A DNA stretch of 64,000 nt from Pseudomonadota bacterium (GCA_023423935.1 JAFAEQ010000050.1:186001-250000); one strand, 5' to 3'; shown: positions 54,042 through 62,288, counted from the first letter of the stretch. Program-made: numbers and translations. The notes: generated from the sequence alone by a model not told the origin.

Positions 54042-54233
54042 CAATTGACAATTGATAATGGACAATTGACAACGAAGGCACCGAGGCGGACGAAGTATCT
54101 TCGTTGTCGATGCTTTGAATGCCGAGTCAGTAGAAGGACATCGAAGTCGCGCCCTGACTTGTCCATTGTTAGTTAAGGTCGCGATCCGCCCTCTGCCTCT
54201 TCGTTGTCCATTGTCAATTGTCCATTGTTAATT
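54042..54233. repeat. inverted repeat, CAATTGA type
   Basis: The left arm 54042–54090 has CAATTGACAATTGATAATGG and ACAATTGACAACGAAGGCA. The right arm 54185–54233 has CTCTTCGTTGTCCATTGTCA and ATTGTCCATTGTTAATTG, its imperfect complement over about 48 bp. The spacer is about 94 bp and includes GTCCATTGTTAGTTAAGG. It occupies the 201-bp gap between convergent etfA and peroxiredoxin genes. Confidence 0.8.
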
Positions 54234-54239
54234 GCTGCC

Positions 54240-54722
54240 TCAGCTCAGCTGAGACAGCACGTACTCCGCGCTCGACACCTTGAACTCACCTTTGGCTTCG
54301 ATGTTCACGTTGCGGACGATGCCGTTGTCGATGACGAGTGCGAAGCGCTGGCCGCGCGTGCCCATCCCGAAGCCTGAGGCATCGAAGTCGAGGCCGAGGG
54401 CCCTGGTGTATTCGGCGTTGCCGTCCGCGAGCATGTCGACTTTGCCTTCGACATTCTGAGCCTTGCCCCAGGCCTTCATCACGAACGCATCGTTCACCGC
54501 GATGCACGCGATCTTATCGACGCCTTTGCTTTTCAGTGCCGAAGCCTGTTCGACGAATCCCGGCAGATGTTTGGCATCGCACGTCGGCGTGAACGCGCCC
54601 GGAACCGAGAACAACACCACCTTGCCCTGAAAGTAATCATCCGCACTCACCTTCTGCGGTCCGTTCGCCGTGGCAAGCGTGAGCGTTCCGGAAGGCATCT
54701 TGTCGCCGACTTTGATGGTCAT
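54240..54722 (-). CDS. peroxiredoxin, Prx5-type
   Basis: The 160-aa thiol peroxidase has the active-site PGAFTPTCDAKHLPGF (peroxidatic Cys about 49), the redoxin N-terminus VGDKMPSGTLTL and GLGLDFD-type C-terminal motif (ALGLDFDASGFGMGTRGQRFALVIDNG). It reduces hydrogen and alkyl peroxides in the cytoplasm. AAGGAA precedes the ATG. It may protect against peroxides from flavoprotein metabolism next door. Confidence 0.92.
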   Translation of the reverse strand: MTIKVGDKMPSGTLTLATANGPQKVSADDYFQGKVVLFSVPGAFTPTCDAKHLPGFVEQASALKSKGVDKIACIAVNDAFVMKAWGKAQNVEGKVDMLADGNAEYTRALGLDFDASGFGMGTRGQRFALVIDNGIVRNVNIEAKGEFKVSSAEYVLSQLS

Positions 54723-54760
54723 GGTTGTTTCCTTAGGGTTGTTCGGGAGGAAGAGTCGAG

Positions 54761-54954
54761 CACTCCACGGGGAACGCGGGGCTCACCGGGGCCGAGGCGC
54801 CGAAGGATGAGCTAAATCACCAGGCCCGGCCAGTCGTGTCCATACGAGCAGGCGCGGTTGGTACGCCCAAAAGAAAATCGGATCCCCACTCGCGCAGAGA
54901 TCCGATCCTCGTTGACCGATTCTCCCCGTGGACCCCGTGTCCCCCGTGGAGATT
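54761..54954. repeat. inverted repeat, CACGGGG type (copy 3)
   Basis: The left arm 54761–54791 has CACTCCACGGGGAACGCGGGG and the right arm 54921–54954 has TCTCCCCGTGGACCCCGTG and CCCCGTGGAGATT. A smaller hairpin (CGGATC/GATCCG, about 54889–54904) lies in the spacer. It fills the gap between the peroxiredoxin and GntR genes and shares words with 36652–36753 and 39544–39725. Confidence 0.75.
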
Positions 54955-54967
54955 CTCCTTCTGGTGC

Positions 54968-55603
54968 TTACAGCAACCGCAACGCGCCGCGAGCACCCAG
55001 GATGTGCGAGCGCATCAATGCTGCGGCCCAGTCGGGGTCGCGGGCTTCGAGGGCGCGGACGATCTCGAGATGGTGCGAGGCGCTGCGGATGAGGTCTTCG
55101 TCCTGGTAGGTGGCGAAGGTCTTCATCATGAGCTGGGCTTCGATGAGCGAGGACAAGGCATTCGCGAGACGGGAGCTGCCGGAGCATTCCTGGATGCGGC
55201 GATGGAACTGGCTATTCAATTCGCCGATGCGCTCCAGATAGCCTTCGCGCTTGCTCAGCGTTTCGTGGTACTGGTCCTCGGCGAGCTGTCGCAGTTCGGC
55301 GATACCTTCCGCGGTCATGCGACGTGCGGCGCGGGCGGCGCCATACGATTCCAGCAACGCACGCAACTCGAACACGTCATCGCGATCTTCGCTGGTCCAT
55401 TCGGTGACGATGGCGCCCTGGTGCGGGATGAATTCCAGGAGCCCTTCGGCATGCAACTTACGGAGTGCTTCTCGGACAGGCGTTCGGCTGACACCGGCGG
55501 CAGCGGCAACTTCCTGCTCGGTGATGCGCGAAGAGGCGGGATAGACACCGCGTACGATGCGCTCACGCACCGTTTGATAGGCCTTATCCACTGCTTTAGC
55601 CAT
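54968..55603 (-). CDS. GntR-family transcriptional regulator (FCD domain)
   Basis: The 211-aa protein has an N-terminal winged helix (AYQTVRERIVRGVYPASSRITEQEVAAAAGVSRTPVREALRKLHAEGL) and a C-terminal FCD ligand domain with metal-ligand-type residues (ELNSQFHRRIQE, SHHLEIVRALEARD). ATG 55603 has GAGGA six bases upstream and is preferred to a longer frame. It may control the downstream-oriented HMG-CoA-lyase/ilvD group or itself via the palindrome at 55654. Confidence 0.87.
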   Translation of the reverse strand: MAKAVDKAYQTVRERIVRGVYPASSRITEQEVAAAAGVSRTPVREALRKLHAEGLLEFIPHQGAIVTEWTSEDRDDVFELRALLESYGAARAARRMTAEGIAELRQLAEDQYHETLSKREGYLERIGELNSQFHRRIQECSGSSRLANALSSLIEAQLMMKTFATYQDEDLIRSASHHLEIVRALEARDPDWAAALMRSHILGARGALRLL

Positions 55604-55653
55604 GGGAATCCTCTGCAAAATCTCGAGAGAGCTCTGACGAGCCCGATGGGTCA

Positions 55654-55661
55654 GTGTATAC
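55654..55661. promoter_or_regulatory. possible GntR operator (GTGTATAC)
   Basis: GTGTATAC contains the palindrome GTATAC and fits the TGT-N-ACA-like sites used by FCD-type GntR proteins. It lies 50 bp upstream of the gntR-type start at 55603, consistent with autoregulation. Short and unproven. Confidence 0.35.
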
Positions 55662-55790
55662 GCGCCGAATACCGCGTCGGTAGCGCTGCACACAAGCAAA
55701 GCCGTGTGTCACCCATCCGAGGGTAGTGGTGCTTGGATCCCCCGACGCAGAACGGACGAGATATTCTAATCGAGATTAGCGGGATAAGTC

Positions 55791-56690
55791 TTAGATTGGT
55801 TTAGGGAATCCGCCCGCCTTCGACACCATGCTCGGCACCGGCTTCGCCCGGACCTGCTCGAGCCATCTGGCGGTCTCGATCAACTTGTACAAATCAACGC
55901 CCGTGTCGAATCCTGCGCGGGAGAGCATGTACACGAGATCCTCGGTTGCGACGTTGCCGGTCGCATTCGGCGCAAAGGGGCACCCTCCGATTCCGCCGAC
56001 ACTCGAATCCAGCGTTCGCACACCGGCAGTGACTGCCGCATAGGCATTGGCCACAGCCGTGTTGCGCGTATTGTGAAAATGGCAACGCAGCGGAATGTCG
56101 TCGATGACGTCCTGTACCCGCTTCACGAGGTCAGTCACCTGGCTCGGGACTGCAACGCCAATGGTGTCTGCAATGGCGATCTCGACGGGCTTGGACCTTG
56201 CAAGACGGCGCGCGATTTCGACAACTTGCTCCGGCGACACTTCACCTTCGAAGGGGCATCCGAAGGCGACGGAAATCGTGACCTGCGCTCGCATGCCGGC
56301 GGCTGCGGCCAGAGGAGCGATTTCTTCCCATGCGGCAATCGTCTGCTCGATGCTCGCGCCCTGATTGCGCTCCGCAAAACTGTCAGTGGCCGCGGTGACC
56401 ATGCCGATTTCCGTGCAGCCTGCGGCCTGTGCGCGATCGAACCCTTTGCGATTGAGCACCAGGCCCACGTACTGCATGGCCGGATCTTTCGGCAGTCCGG
56501 CAAGCACTGCTTCCGCATCCGCCATCTGCGGCACGCGCTTCGGGTTGACGAAACTGGCGACCTCGATGCGCCGCAATCCCGCATCCGCGAGGCGCTGAAT
56601 CAGCTCGAGCTTCTCCGCCGTGGGTAGAACATCAGGCTCGCTCTGCAAGCCGTCGCGCGGCCCGACTTCGACGATTTCGATGAAAGACAT
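55791..56690 (-). CDS. hydroxymethylglutaryl-CoA lyase-like protein
   Basis: The 299-aa TIM-barrel enzyme has VEVGPRDGLQSE with the metal and substrate residues, IEVASFVNPKRVPQMAD, CHFHNTRNTAVAN and the signature GGIGGCPFAPNATGNVATEDLVYM with the catalytic Cys. It cleaves HMG-CoA (or a related 3-hydroxy-3-methylacyl-CoA) to acetyl-CoA and acetoacetate, the last step of leucine breakdown. The ATG at 56690 is directly preceded by a GTGATG-type repeat, with no Shine-Dalgarno visible. Confidence 0.87.
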   Translation of the reverse strand: MSFIEIVEVGPRDGLQSEPDVLPTAEKLELIQRLADAGLRRIEVASFVNPKRVPQMADAEAVLAGLPKDPAMQYVGLVLNRKGFDRAQAAGCTEIGMVTAATDSFAERNQGASIEQTIAAWEEIAPLAAAAGMRAQVTISVAFGCPFEGEVSPEQVVEIARRLARSKPVEIAIADTIGVAVPSQVTDLVKRVQDVIDDIPLRCHFHNTRNTAVANAYAAVTAGVRTLDSSVGGIGGCPFAPNATGNVATEDLVYMLSRAGFDTGVDLYKLIETARWLEQVRAKPVPSMVSKAGGFPKPI

Positions 56691-56691
56691 A

Positions 56692-56788
56692 GTGATGACG
56701 GTGATACCGGTGATGCAGTGATGGCAGTCAGGAGAGACGGTACTTCCGTCCGCACCTCACTGTCATCACCAACATCACTGACATCACC
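56692..56788. repeat. inverted repeat, GTGATG type (copy 2)
   Basis: The left arm 56692–56728 has GTGATGACGGTGATACCGG and TGATGCAGTGATGGCAG. The right arm 56755–56786 has TCACTGTCATCACCAACATC and ACTGACATCACC. The element fills the 101-bp gap and begins one base before the HMG-CoA-lyase-like ATG. Confidence 0.75.
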
Positions 56789-56791
56789 AAC

Positions 56792-57778
56792 TCAGGCAAG
56801 AAAGTCGAACCGTCGCAGTTCCTGACCCGAGGCCGTAAGTTTGCGGTAGACATGCGCGGCACAGGCAAGATCCTGGAGCGCAAGACCGGTTGAATCGAAG
56901 ATCGTGATGTCGGTGCTGTTCTGGCGGCCGGGCTTCACGCCTGCGACGACGTGTCCCAGCTCCGCGTAGATGTCGCTGGCATCGAAGACACTTTGCGACA
57001 GGGGCACATTGATCTCGCCGCTGTGGGTAGCCTGCTCGAGATCATCCACGATCACACGCGCACTGGCAGTCAGGCTTGAAGCAAGTTCCTGCTTGCCCGC
57101 TGCATCGGCACCGATGGCGTTGATGTGCGTGCCGGGTTTGACCCACTCCTGCTCGACGATCGGTGAACGTGCCGGCGTGATCGTCGTCAGAATGTCGGCC
57201 GCCCTCACCGCCTCTTCCGCGGATCCTGCGATTCGCACCACCACGCCGAAGCGATCCGTCGCCGTGCGCGCGAATGCTGTCGCACGTTCGGAATCCAGAT
57301 CGAAGATGACGACGTGTTCGATGCGCGGTCGCACCAGCATGATGGCTTCGAGCTGAGTCAATGCCTGATTGCCCGCGCCGATCATGGACAGTACCTCGGC
57401 ATCTGCACGCGCCAGCAAGCGCGTCGCGACTGCCGAGGCGGCACCCGTGCGCATGCGGGTGATGGCCGTCGCATCCATGATCGCAAGCGGAAATCCGGTC
57501 TGAGGCTCGAACAACGTGAGCGTGCCAACGATCGAAGGCACGTCACGATTGCCGGGATGCATGTTGATGTTCTTGACCGATGCAAATCCGACCGGCTCTG
57601 CATAAGCCGGCATCGCACGCACATCGCCGCCGGGCAGATCGAGGTAGACCTTGGGCGGCATTTGCACCTGACGCCGGCCGTGCAGGCGAAAGATGTCATC
57701 GACCGCGCTCAATGCTCCGCGCATATCGAGCACGGCGAGCACTTCGCTTTGATTCAGCAGGATCGTGCCGCGATTCAT
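56792..57778 (-). CDS. ornithine cyclodeaminase / mu-crystallin family protein
   Basis: The 328-aa protein shows the family pattern KVYLDLPGGDVRAMPAY, GFASVKNINMHPGN, TAITRMRTGAASAVATRLLA, the NAD-binding MIGAGNQALTQLEAI and TTITPARSPIVEQEWVKPGTHINAIGAD. Members act as ornithine cyclodeaminases, alanine dehydrogenases or ketimine reductases. The reaction here is not clear. It overlaps ilvD by 4 bp and precedes the HMG-CoA-lyase-like gene, so an amino-acid role is likely. Confidence 0.85.
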   Translation of the reverse strand: MNRGTILLNQSEVLAVLDMRGALSAVDDIFRLHGRRQVQMPPKVYLDLPGGDVRAMPAYAEPVGFASVKNINMHPGNRDVPSIVGTLTLFEPQTGFPLAIMDATAITRMRTGAASAVATRLLARADAEVLSMIGAGNQALTQLEAIMLVRPRIEHVVIFDLDSERATAFARTATDRFGVVVRIAGSAEEAVRAADILTTITPARSPIVEQEWVKPGTHINAIGADAAGKQELASSLTASARVIVDDLEQATHSGEINVPLSQSVFDASDIYAELGHVVAGVKPGRQNSTDITIFDSTGLALQDLACAAHVYRKLTASGQELRRFDFLA

Positions 57779-59481
57779 GTATCGGAATCAGTGACTGCAC
57801 CGAGCGAAGCACTGCTGACGCTGCGCGCGTACTTCGCCAGCACGCCACGCCGCGCGTAGGGCTGCGGAGCACGCCACGCCTCACGGCGTTTTGCCAGCGT
57901 CGCATCGTCCACGGCGGCGCGGATCTCGCGCTTCACCGCATCGATCGTGATTTCATCGCCATCTTCGATGAGACCGATGGGCCCACCGACTGCAGCTTCA
58001 GGCGCGATATGTCCCACGACGAATCCGCGGCTGCCTCCGGAGAAACGCCCGTCGGTGATCAACGCGACCTTACCCGCCAGGCCGCGACCCGCAATCGCGC
58101 TGGTCGGACTCAACATCTCGCGCATGCCCGGCCCACCTTTCGGACCTTCGAATCGAATCACGACCACATCGCCCTCGACGACGACGCCATCGAGAATGGC
58201 CTGCAGCGCTTTCTCTTCCCCATCGAATACGCGTGCGCGTCCCGTGAAGGACAGACCTTCCTTGCCTGTGATCTTGGCGACCGAGCCATCGGGCGCGACG
58301 TTGCCATACAGAATCACCAGGTGACTCTCGGGCTTGATGGGATTGGTGAACGCGTGAACGATGTCCTGGTTCTTCGGATACGGCTTGACCGATTTCAGAT
58401 TCTGGGCAAGCGTCTTGCCCGTCACAGTCAGGCAGTCGCCGTGCAAGAGTCCCTCATTCAGCAGCATCTTCATCAGAGGCTGAATGCCGCCGATCTTGAT
58501 GAGCTCCGACATCGCGTACTTACCGCTCGGGCGCAGATCCGCAAGCACGGGAACGCGCTTGCCGATCTCCGTGAAATCGTCCAGTTCGAGCGGCACGTTG
58601 GCCGTGTGGGCGATGGCGAGCAGATGCAGCACGACGTTCGTCGAACCACCCAGCGCGATCGCGACCGTGATGGCGTTCTCGAATGCTTTGCGAGTGAGGA
58701 TCTGCGACGGACGCACATCTGCTTTCACCAGCTGAATGATGGCTTTTGCTGCGTTCTTGCAATCCTGCAGCTTGTTGCCCGACACCGCTTCCTGCGCGGA
58801 GCTGTTGGGCAAGCTCATTCCGAGCGCTTCGATGGCCGAGGCCATCGTGTTCGCGGTGTACATGCCACCGCAACTACCGGGGCCTGGAATCGACGTGCGT
58901 TCGATCTCGAGCAGTTCTTTGTCGTCGATATTGCCTGCGGCGCGGGCACCCACGGCTTCGAACACAGAGATGATGTCGCGACGCTTCTTGCCCGGCTTGA
59001 TGGTGCCGCCGTACACGAAGATGGCCGGACGATCGAGGCGCGCGAGCGCCATCATGCAGCCCGGCATGTTCTTGTCGCAGCCGCCGATCGCGATCACCCC
59101 GTCGAATCCCTGTGCGCCCGAAACGGTCTCGATGGAATCGGCAATGACTTCGCGCGACACCAGCGAATAGCGCATCCCGGGCGTGCCGTTCGAGATGCCA
59201 TCGGACACGGTGATGGTGCCGAACACGGTGCTCTTGCCACCGGACTTATCGACCGCGCCGGCGGCGGCTTTGGCCAGTTTGTCGATGTGCATGTTGCACG
59301 GCGTGAGATTGCTCCACGTCGATGCGATGCCGATGGCGGGTTTGGCGAAGTCGGCATCCTTGTAGCCGACAGCCCGCAGCATCGCTCGGCTGGGGGCTTG
59401 CGCGTAGCCGTCGACGACGACACTCGAATAGCGACGACTGGAATCCTTGTTGCGTGAAGTGCGGGCGGTGCGTTTGGCCAT
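57775..59481 (-). CDS. ilvD: dihydroxy-acid dehydratase
   Basis: The 568-aa protein has iron-sulfur ligands in WSNLTPCNMH and GGCDKNMPGC, with a third in PGPGSCGGMYTANTM, ALGGSTNVVLHLLAIA and the C-terminal TDGRFSGGSRGFVVGHIAPEA. It converts dihydroxy acids to 2-oxo acids in isoleucine and valine synthesis, with ilvC and ilvE a few kb away. Confidence 0.95.
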   Translation of the reverse strand: MAKRTARTSRNKDSSRRYSSVVVDGYAQAPSRAMLRAVGYKDADFAKPAIGIASTWSNLTPCNMHIDKLAKAAAGAVDKSGGKSTVFGTITVSDGISNGTPGMRYSLVSREVIADSIETVSGAQGFDGVIAIGGCDKNMPGCMMALARLDRPAIFVYGGTIKPGKKRRDIISVFEAVGARAAGNIDDKELLEIERTSIPGPGSCGGMYTANTMASAIEALGMSLPNSSAQEAVSGNKLQDCKNAAKAIIQLVKADVRPSQILTRKAFENAITVAIALGGSTNVVLHLLAIAHTANVPLELDDFTEIGKRVPVLADLRPSGKYAMSELIKIGGIQPLMKMLLNEGLLHGDCLTVTGKTLAQNLKSVKPYPKNQDIVHAFTNPIKPESHLVILYGNVAPDGSVAKITGKEGLSFTGRARVFDGEEKALQAILDGVVVEGDVVVIRFEGPKGGPGMREMLSPTSAIAGRGLAGKVALITDGRFSGGSRGFVVGHIAPEAAVGGPIGLIEDGDEITIDAVKREIRAAVDDATLAKRREAWRAPQPYARRGVLAKYARSVSSASLGAVTDSDT

Positions 59482-59536
59482 GATGCGAAAGCGTGTGTCT
59501 CGTAATCGGACGAATGGAGTATGAGTGGAAGGGGCT

Positions 59537-59571
59537 TTCTACACGTCTGCGCGCCCGCACGTCTACACGTC
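59537..59571. repeat. CTACACGT-type direct repeat
   Basis: CTACACGTCTGCGCG and CACGTCTACACGTCGAG contain two exact copies of CTACACGTC within 35 bp, plus an extra CACGTC. It lies between the ilvD start and the EamA stop in a 104-bp gap. No clear inverted arm. Confidence 0.5.
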
Positions 59572-59585
59572 GAGCGTCCTGTGCG

Positions 59586-60503
59586 TCAGGTACCGGTGTC
59601 GATGAGTTTGTGTTCGCGCATCAGCACGATGAGCACACCCACGAGCGTGACAGCGCCACCGACGATCATGCGCAGCGTCAATTGGTCGTGCAGCAGCGTC
59701 ACACCAAAGAACACCCCGAAGACAGGCGACAGCAAGGTGATCGGCGAGAGACTCGTCACCGGATAGCGACTGACCAGGTAATACCAGCCCGTGTGCGCCA
59801 CTAGACTCGACAGCAACGTCGTAAACGCAAGCGCGGCCCAACCCTTCCAGTCCGCATTCGTGACCGCCTGCCATTGATCGTTCTCGACGCCGAGGCTGAC
59901 GAGCAGCAGCAAAGGTCCGCCCACGACCGCGATCCAGGCCTGCATTTCCAGAGGACGCACATCCTTGAGGCGCTTGAGATAGATCAGACCCATCGAGCTC
60001 ACCAGACAGGAGAACACGACGAGCATCAGCCCTTCCCAATACTGAAACGCCCGCGGATCGAATCCGATGATGGCGATGCCGCCAAACGCGAGCGCAATTC
60101 CCAGGCGGCGACGCCAGCGAATCGTCTCGCCCAGCAGCCACACCGACAGCAAGGTCGAGAACGGCACGCCCATCTGACTTGCGATCGCGACCATAGAGGC
60201 GTCTTCCACTTTGTGCACGCCTTCGAACAACAAGGCGAAAGCGGCAGGGCCTGTGAAGAATGCGGCCGCCAGAAGATTCTTCATCTGCCCGCGATGCCAT
60301 CGCAGGAACGGAATCACGAGCAGCGCGACCGACCCGAAACGCAATGCCGTGAAGAACACCGGCGGGAACTGACCTACGCCGATTTTCGAGGCGATCAGAT
60401 TCAGGCCCCAGATCAGATTGATCAGGATGAGAAACGCGAGATCGCGCCCGCCGATCGACCCGGACTCGGTCTGTGCGGAAACTGTGGCGGCAGGCTGAGC
60501 CAA
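59586..60503 (-). CDS. EamA/DMT-family membrane transporter
   Basis: The 305-aa protein has ten hydrophobic helices in two EamA repeats (LAFLILINLIWGLNLIASK; GLMLVVFSCLVSSMGLIYLK) and ends in a charged tail. It is probably an inner-membrane exporter of an amino acid or other metabolite. It starts 4 bp after the M17 aminopeptidase stop, suggesting co-transcription. Confidence 0.87.
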   Translation of the reverse strand: MAQPAATVSAQTESGSIGGRDLAFLILINLIWGLNLIASKIGVGQFPPVFFTALRFGSVALLVIPFLRWHRGQMKNLLAAAFFTGPAAFALLFEGVHKVEDASMVAIASQMGVPFSTLLSVWLLGETIRWRRRLGIALAFGGIAIIGFDPRAFQYWEGLMLVVFSCLVSSMGLIYLKRLKDVRPLEMQAWIAVVGGPLLLLVSLGVENDQWQAVTNADWKGWAALAFTTLLSSLVAHTGWYYLVSRYPVTSLSPITLLSPVFGVFFGVTLLHDQLTLRMIVGGAVTLVGVLIVLMREHKLIDTGT

Positions 60504-60507
60504 GCGA

Positions 60508-61887
60508 TCAGTGCGAGTAACGAGTCTTGAGGTACGTGTACAGCGCGCGGATGCACTGTGCTTCCGCCCCGACCGGACGGCCGGGCCGATCCTTGCTGTT
60601 CCAGGCGTACATGTCGAAGTGCAGCCAGGTTTTCGCCTCGCTCACGAAACGCTTCAGGAACAGCGCCGCAATGATGGCCCCGGAAAATCCCGAAGCCGAC
60701 ACATTGTTCAGATCGGCAATCTTGCTCGACAACTCATCGTCATATCCAGCCCACAATGGCAGAGGCCACATCGGGTCCGACTCGGCGAGTCCGATCTTCA
60801 CCAGCTCGTTCGCGACGTTTTCGTCGCTTGCGAACAACGCTGGCAGCTCAGGACCCAGCGCCACACGCGCGGCGCCAGTGAGCGTCGCCATATCGATGAG
60901 CAGGTCGGGCTTCTCCTCGTCGGCGAGCGCGAGCGCATCGCACAAGATCACGCGGCCTTCGGCATCAGTGTTGCCGATCTCGACCGACAAACCCTTGCGG
61001 GTCGCGAGAACATCGCCGGGCCGGAACGCGTTGGCGGAAATCACATTCTCGACGGCGGGAATAATGACCCTCAGTCGTACCGGCAGCTTTGCATCCATGA
61101 TGAGTTCGCCGAGTGCAAGTGCCGCCGCCGCACCGCCCATGTCCTTCTTCATCAGCAGCATCGAGGCACCGGGCTTGATATCGAGTCCGCCCGAGTCGAA
61201 GCACACGCCCTTGCCGACAACCGTGACCTTCGGATGCGAAGCGTCGCCCCACTCCATATCGATCACTCGCGGAGCCACGGCGCTCGCTCGTCCCACCGCG
61301 TGCACGGCCGGAAATCGTTCAGTCAACAAGGCCTCGCCTACGATCACGCGCTGCTTCGCATTGAATCGGTGCGCAAGCTTCACCGCTGCATCCGCCAGGG
61401 TTTCGGGTGTCAGATCATTCGCGGGCGTGTTCACCAGATCACGCGCGAGCGCGGTGGCCGAACGCAAACGTTCGATCTCTTCTGCGTCGGCCGTGCTCGG
61501 GATCTGCAGGGACACCGCTCTTGCCTGCGCGCGACGATAGCGCTCGAACCTGTACTCGCCGTAGGCCCATCCAAATGCAAACTGCGTGGCAGCGCGAGCC
61601 GGCAGCGGATCCGCCAGATGATAGGCACCGTCCGGCAGACGATCAGGCAAGCCGGCCGCATTCCAGCAACTGAAGTCCGTTGCACGCCGGCCCATTCCGA
61701 CGACCACTCGTGCTGGCCTTCCGTCGGCAGTCGGGATGACGACGACCTTGAAGCGCTCGGCTTTGAAGTTATGGGTCGTCAACCAGTTGCGAGCGACCTC
61801 ATCCTGACCCTTGCTCCAATGCTCGAACTCGTCTTCGTAGACAAGATGAATTGGAACCGAACCAGGCTGTGCTTCGCGAGTGAGCAT
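60508..61887 (-). CDS. leucyl aminopeptidase family (M17) protein
   Basis: The 459-aa M17 peptidase has VVGKGVCFDSGGLDIKPGASMLLMKKDMGGAA with metal-binding Lys and Asp residues, NTDAEGRVILCDAL with the catalytic Glu/Arg region and ATLTGAARVALG. It removes N-terminal residues with two divalent metals in the cytoplasm. ATG 61887 gives the usual length and is preferred; the frame is open upstream to GTG 61992 but without a good ribosome site. Confidence 0.87.
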   Translation of the reverse strand: MLTREAQPGSVPIHLVYEDEFEHWSKGQDEVARNWLTTHNFKAERFKVVVIPTADGRPARVVVGMGRRATDFSCWNAAGLPDRLPDGAYHLADPLPARAATQFAFGWAYGEYRFERYRRAQARAVSLQIPSTADAEEIERLRSATALARDLVNTPANDLTPETLADAAVKLAHRFNAKQRVIVGEALLTERFPAVHAVGRASAVAPRVIDMEWGDASHPKVTVVGKGVCFDSGGLDIKPGASMLLMKKDMGGAAAALALGELIMDAKLPVRLRVIIPAVENVISANAFRPGDVLATRKGLSVEIGNTDAEGRVILCDALALADEEKPDLLIDMATLTGAARVALGPELPALFASDENVANELVKIGLAESDPMWPLPLWAGYDDELSSKIADLNNVSASGFSGAIIAALFLKRFVSEAKTWLHFDMYAWNSKDRPGRPVGAEAQCIRALYTYLKTRYSH

Positions 61888-62032
61888 GATGAAGGCATCG
61901 AGACGATCGACCGGTGAGTCAGCTGGAGAATAGCAGGCTTGCTCGACGCAACCGGACGCAACATCGAGGACTACCTCATCGGTAATCTCCACTCACGCTG
62001 ACGAGGGACCCCGTCGGATTGTGTACAAGGGG

Positions 62033-62062
62033 TTGACAAGCCGCGCAGGCGTATGGTGCTAT
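62033..62062 (+). promoter_or_regulatory. sigma-70-type promoter for ilvC
   Basis: TTGACA (62033–62038) and TGCTAT (62057–62062) are separated by 18 bp. Transcription would begin near 62070, giving a leader of about 240 nt before ilvC. The region 61888–62032 before it shows no other feature. Confidence 0.6.
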
Positions 62063-62093
62063 CCGCCTGATTTATCAGAGCGTCTTGCTTTCC

Positions 62094-62133
62094 CGATGCT
62101 CATGTTCGCAGGCTCGTTGTAGCCAGAGCATCG
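62094..62133 (+). promoter_or_regulatory. ilvC leader stem-loop
   Basis: CGATGCTC (62094–62101) pairs perfectly with GAGCATCG (62126–62133), and a further pair GCAGGT/ACCTGC follows between about 62151 and 62191. They precede the terminator-like hairpin at 62243, so the leader could be an attenuator. No leader peptide rich in Leu, Ile or Val was found. Confidence 0.5.
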
Positions 62134-62242
62134 ATAAGGCGAAAGCCAATGCAGGTGCCATTGCAGATGGTGCGTCGGCGGGACCTGCAACTGAGACGTC
62201 GAAGAACATCTTCACGTCTTACAGGAACGGATACGCAAAACG

Positions 62243-62288
62243 AACCCCGCACCGGGCGATCCCCGAGGCGGGGTTCTTTTATTTTGTT
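62243..62288 (+). terminator. rho-independent terminator in the ilvC leader
   Basis: AACCCCGC (62243–62250) pairs with GCGGGGTT (62268–62275) and is followed by CTTTTATTTTG, a T-rich tail. It ends about 24 bp before the ilvC ATG, so it would cut transcription before ilvC unless relieved. An attenuator is therefore likely. Confidence 0.75.

Noticed and set aside
57580..59457. 625-codon plus-strand open frame opposite ilvD
   Set aside because: ilvD on the other strand is complete with all motifs; the antisense frame has no family motif and is a by-product of GC-rich codon use.
60511..61917. 468-codon plus-strand open frame opposite the M17 aminopeptidase
   Set aside because: Antisense shadow; the aminopeptidase motifs are complete on the minus strand.
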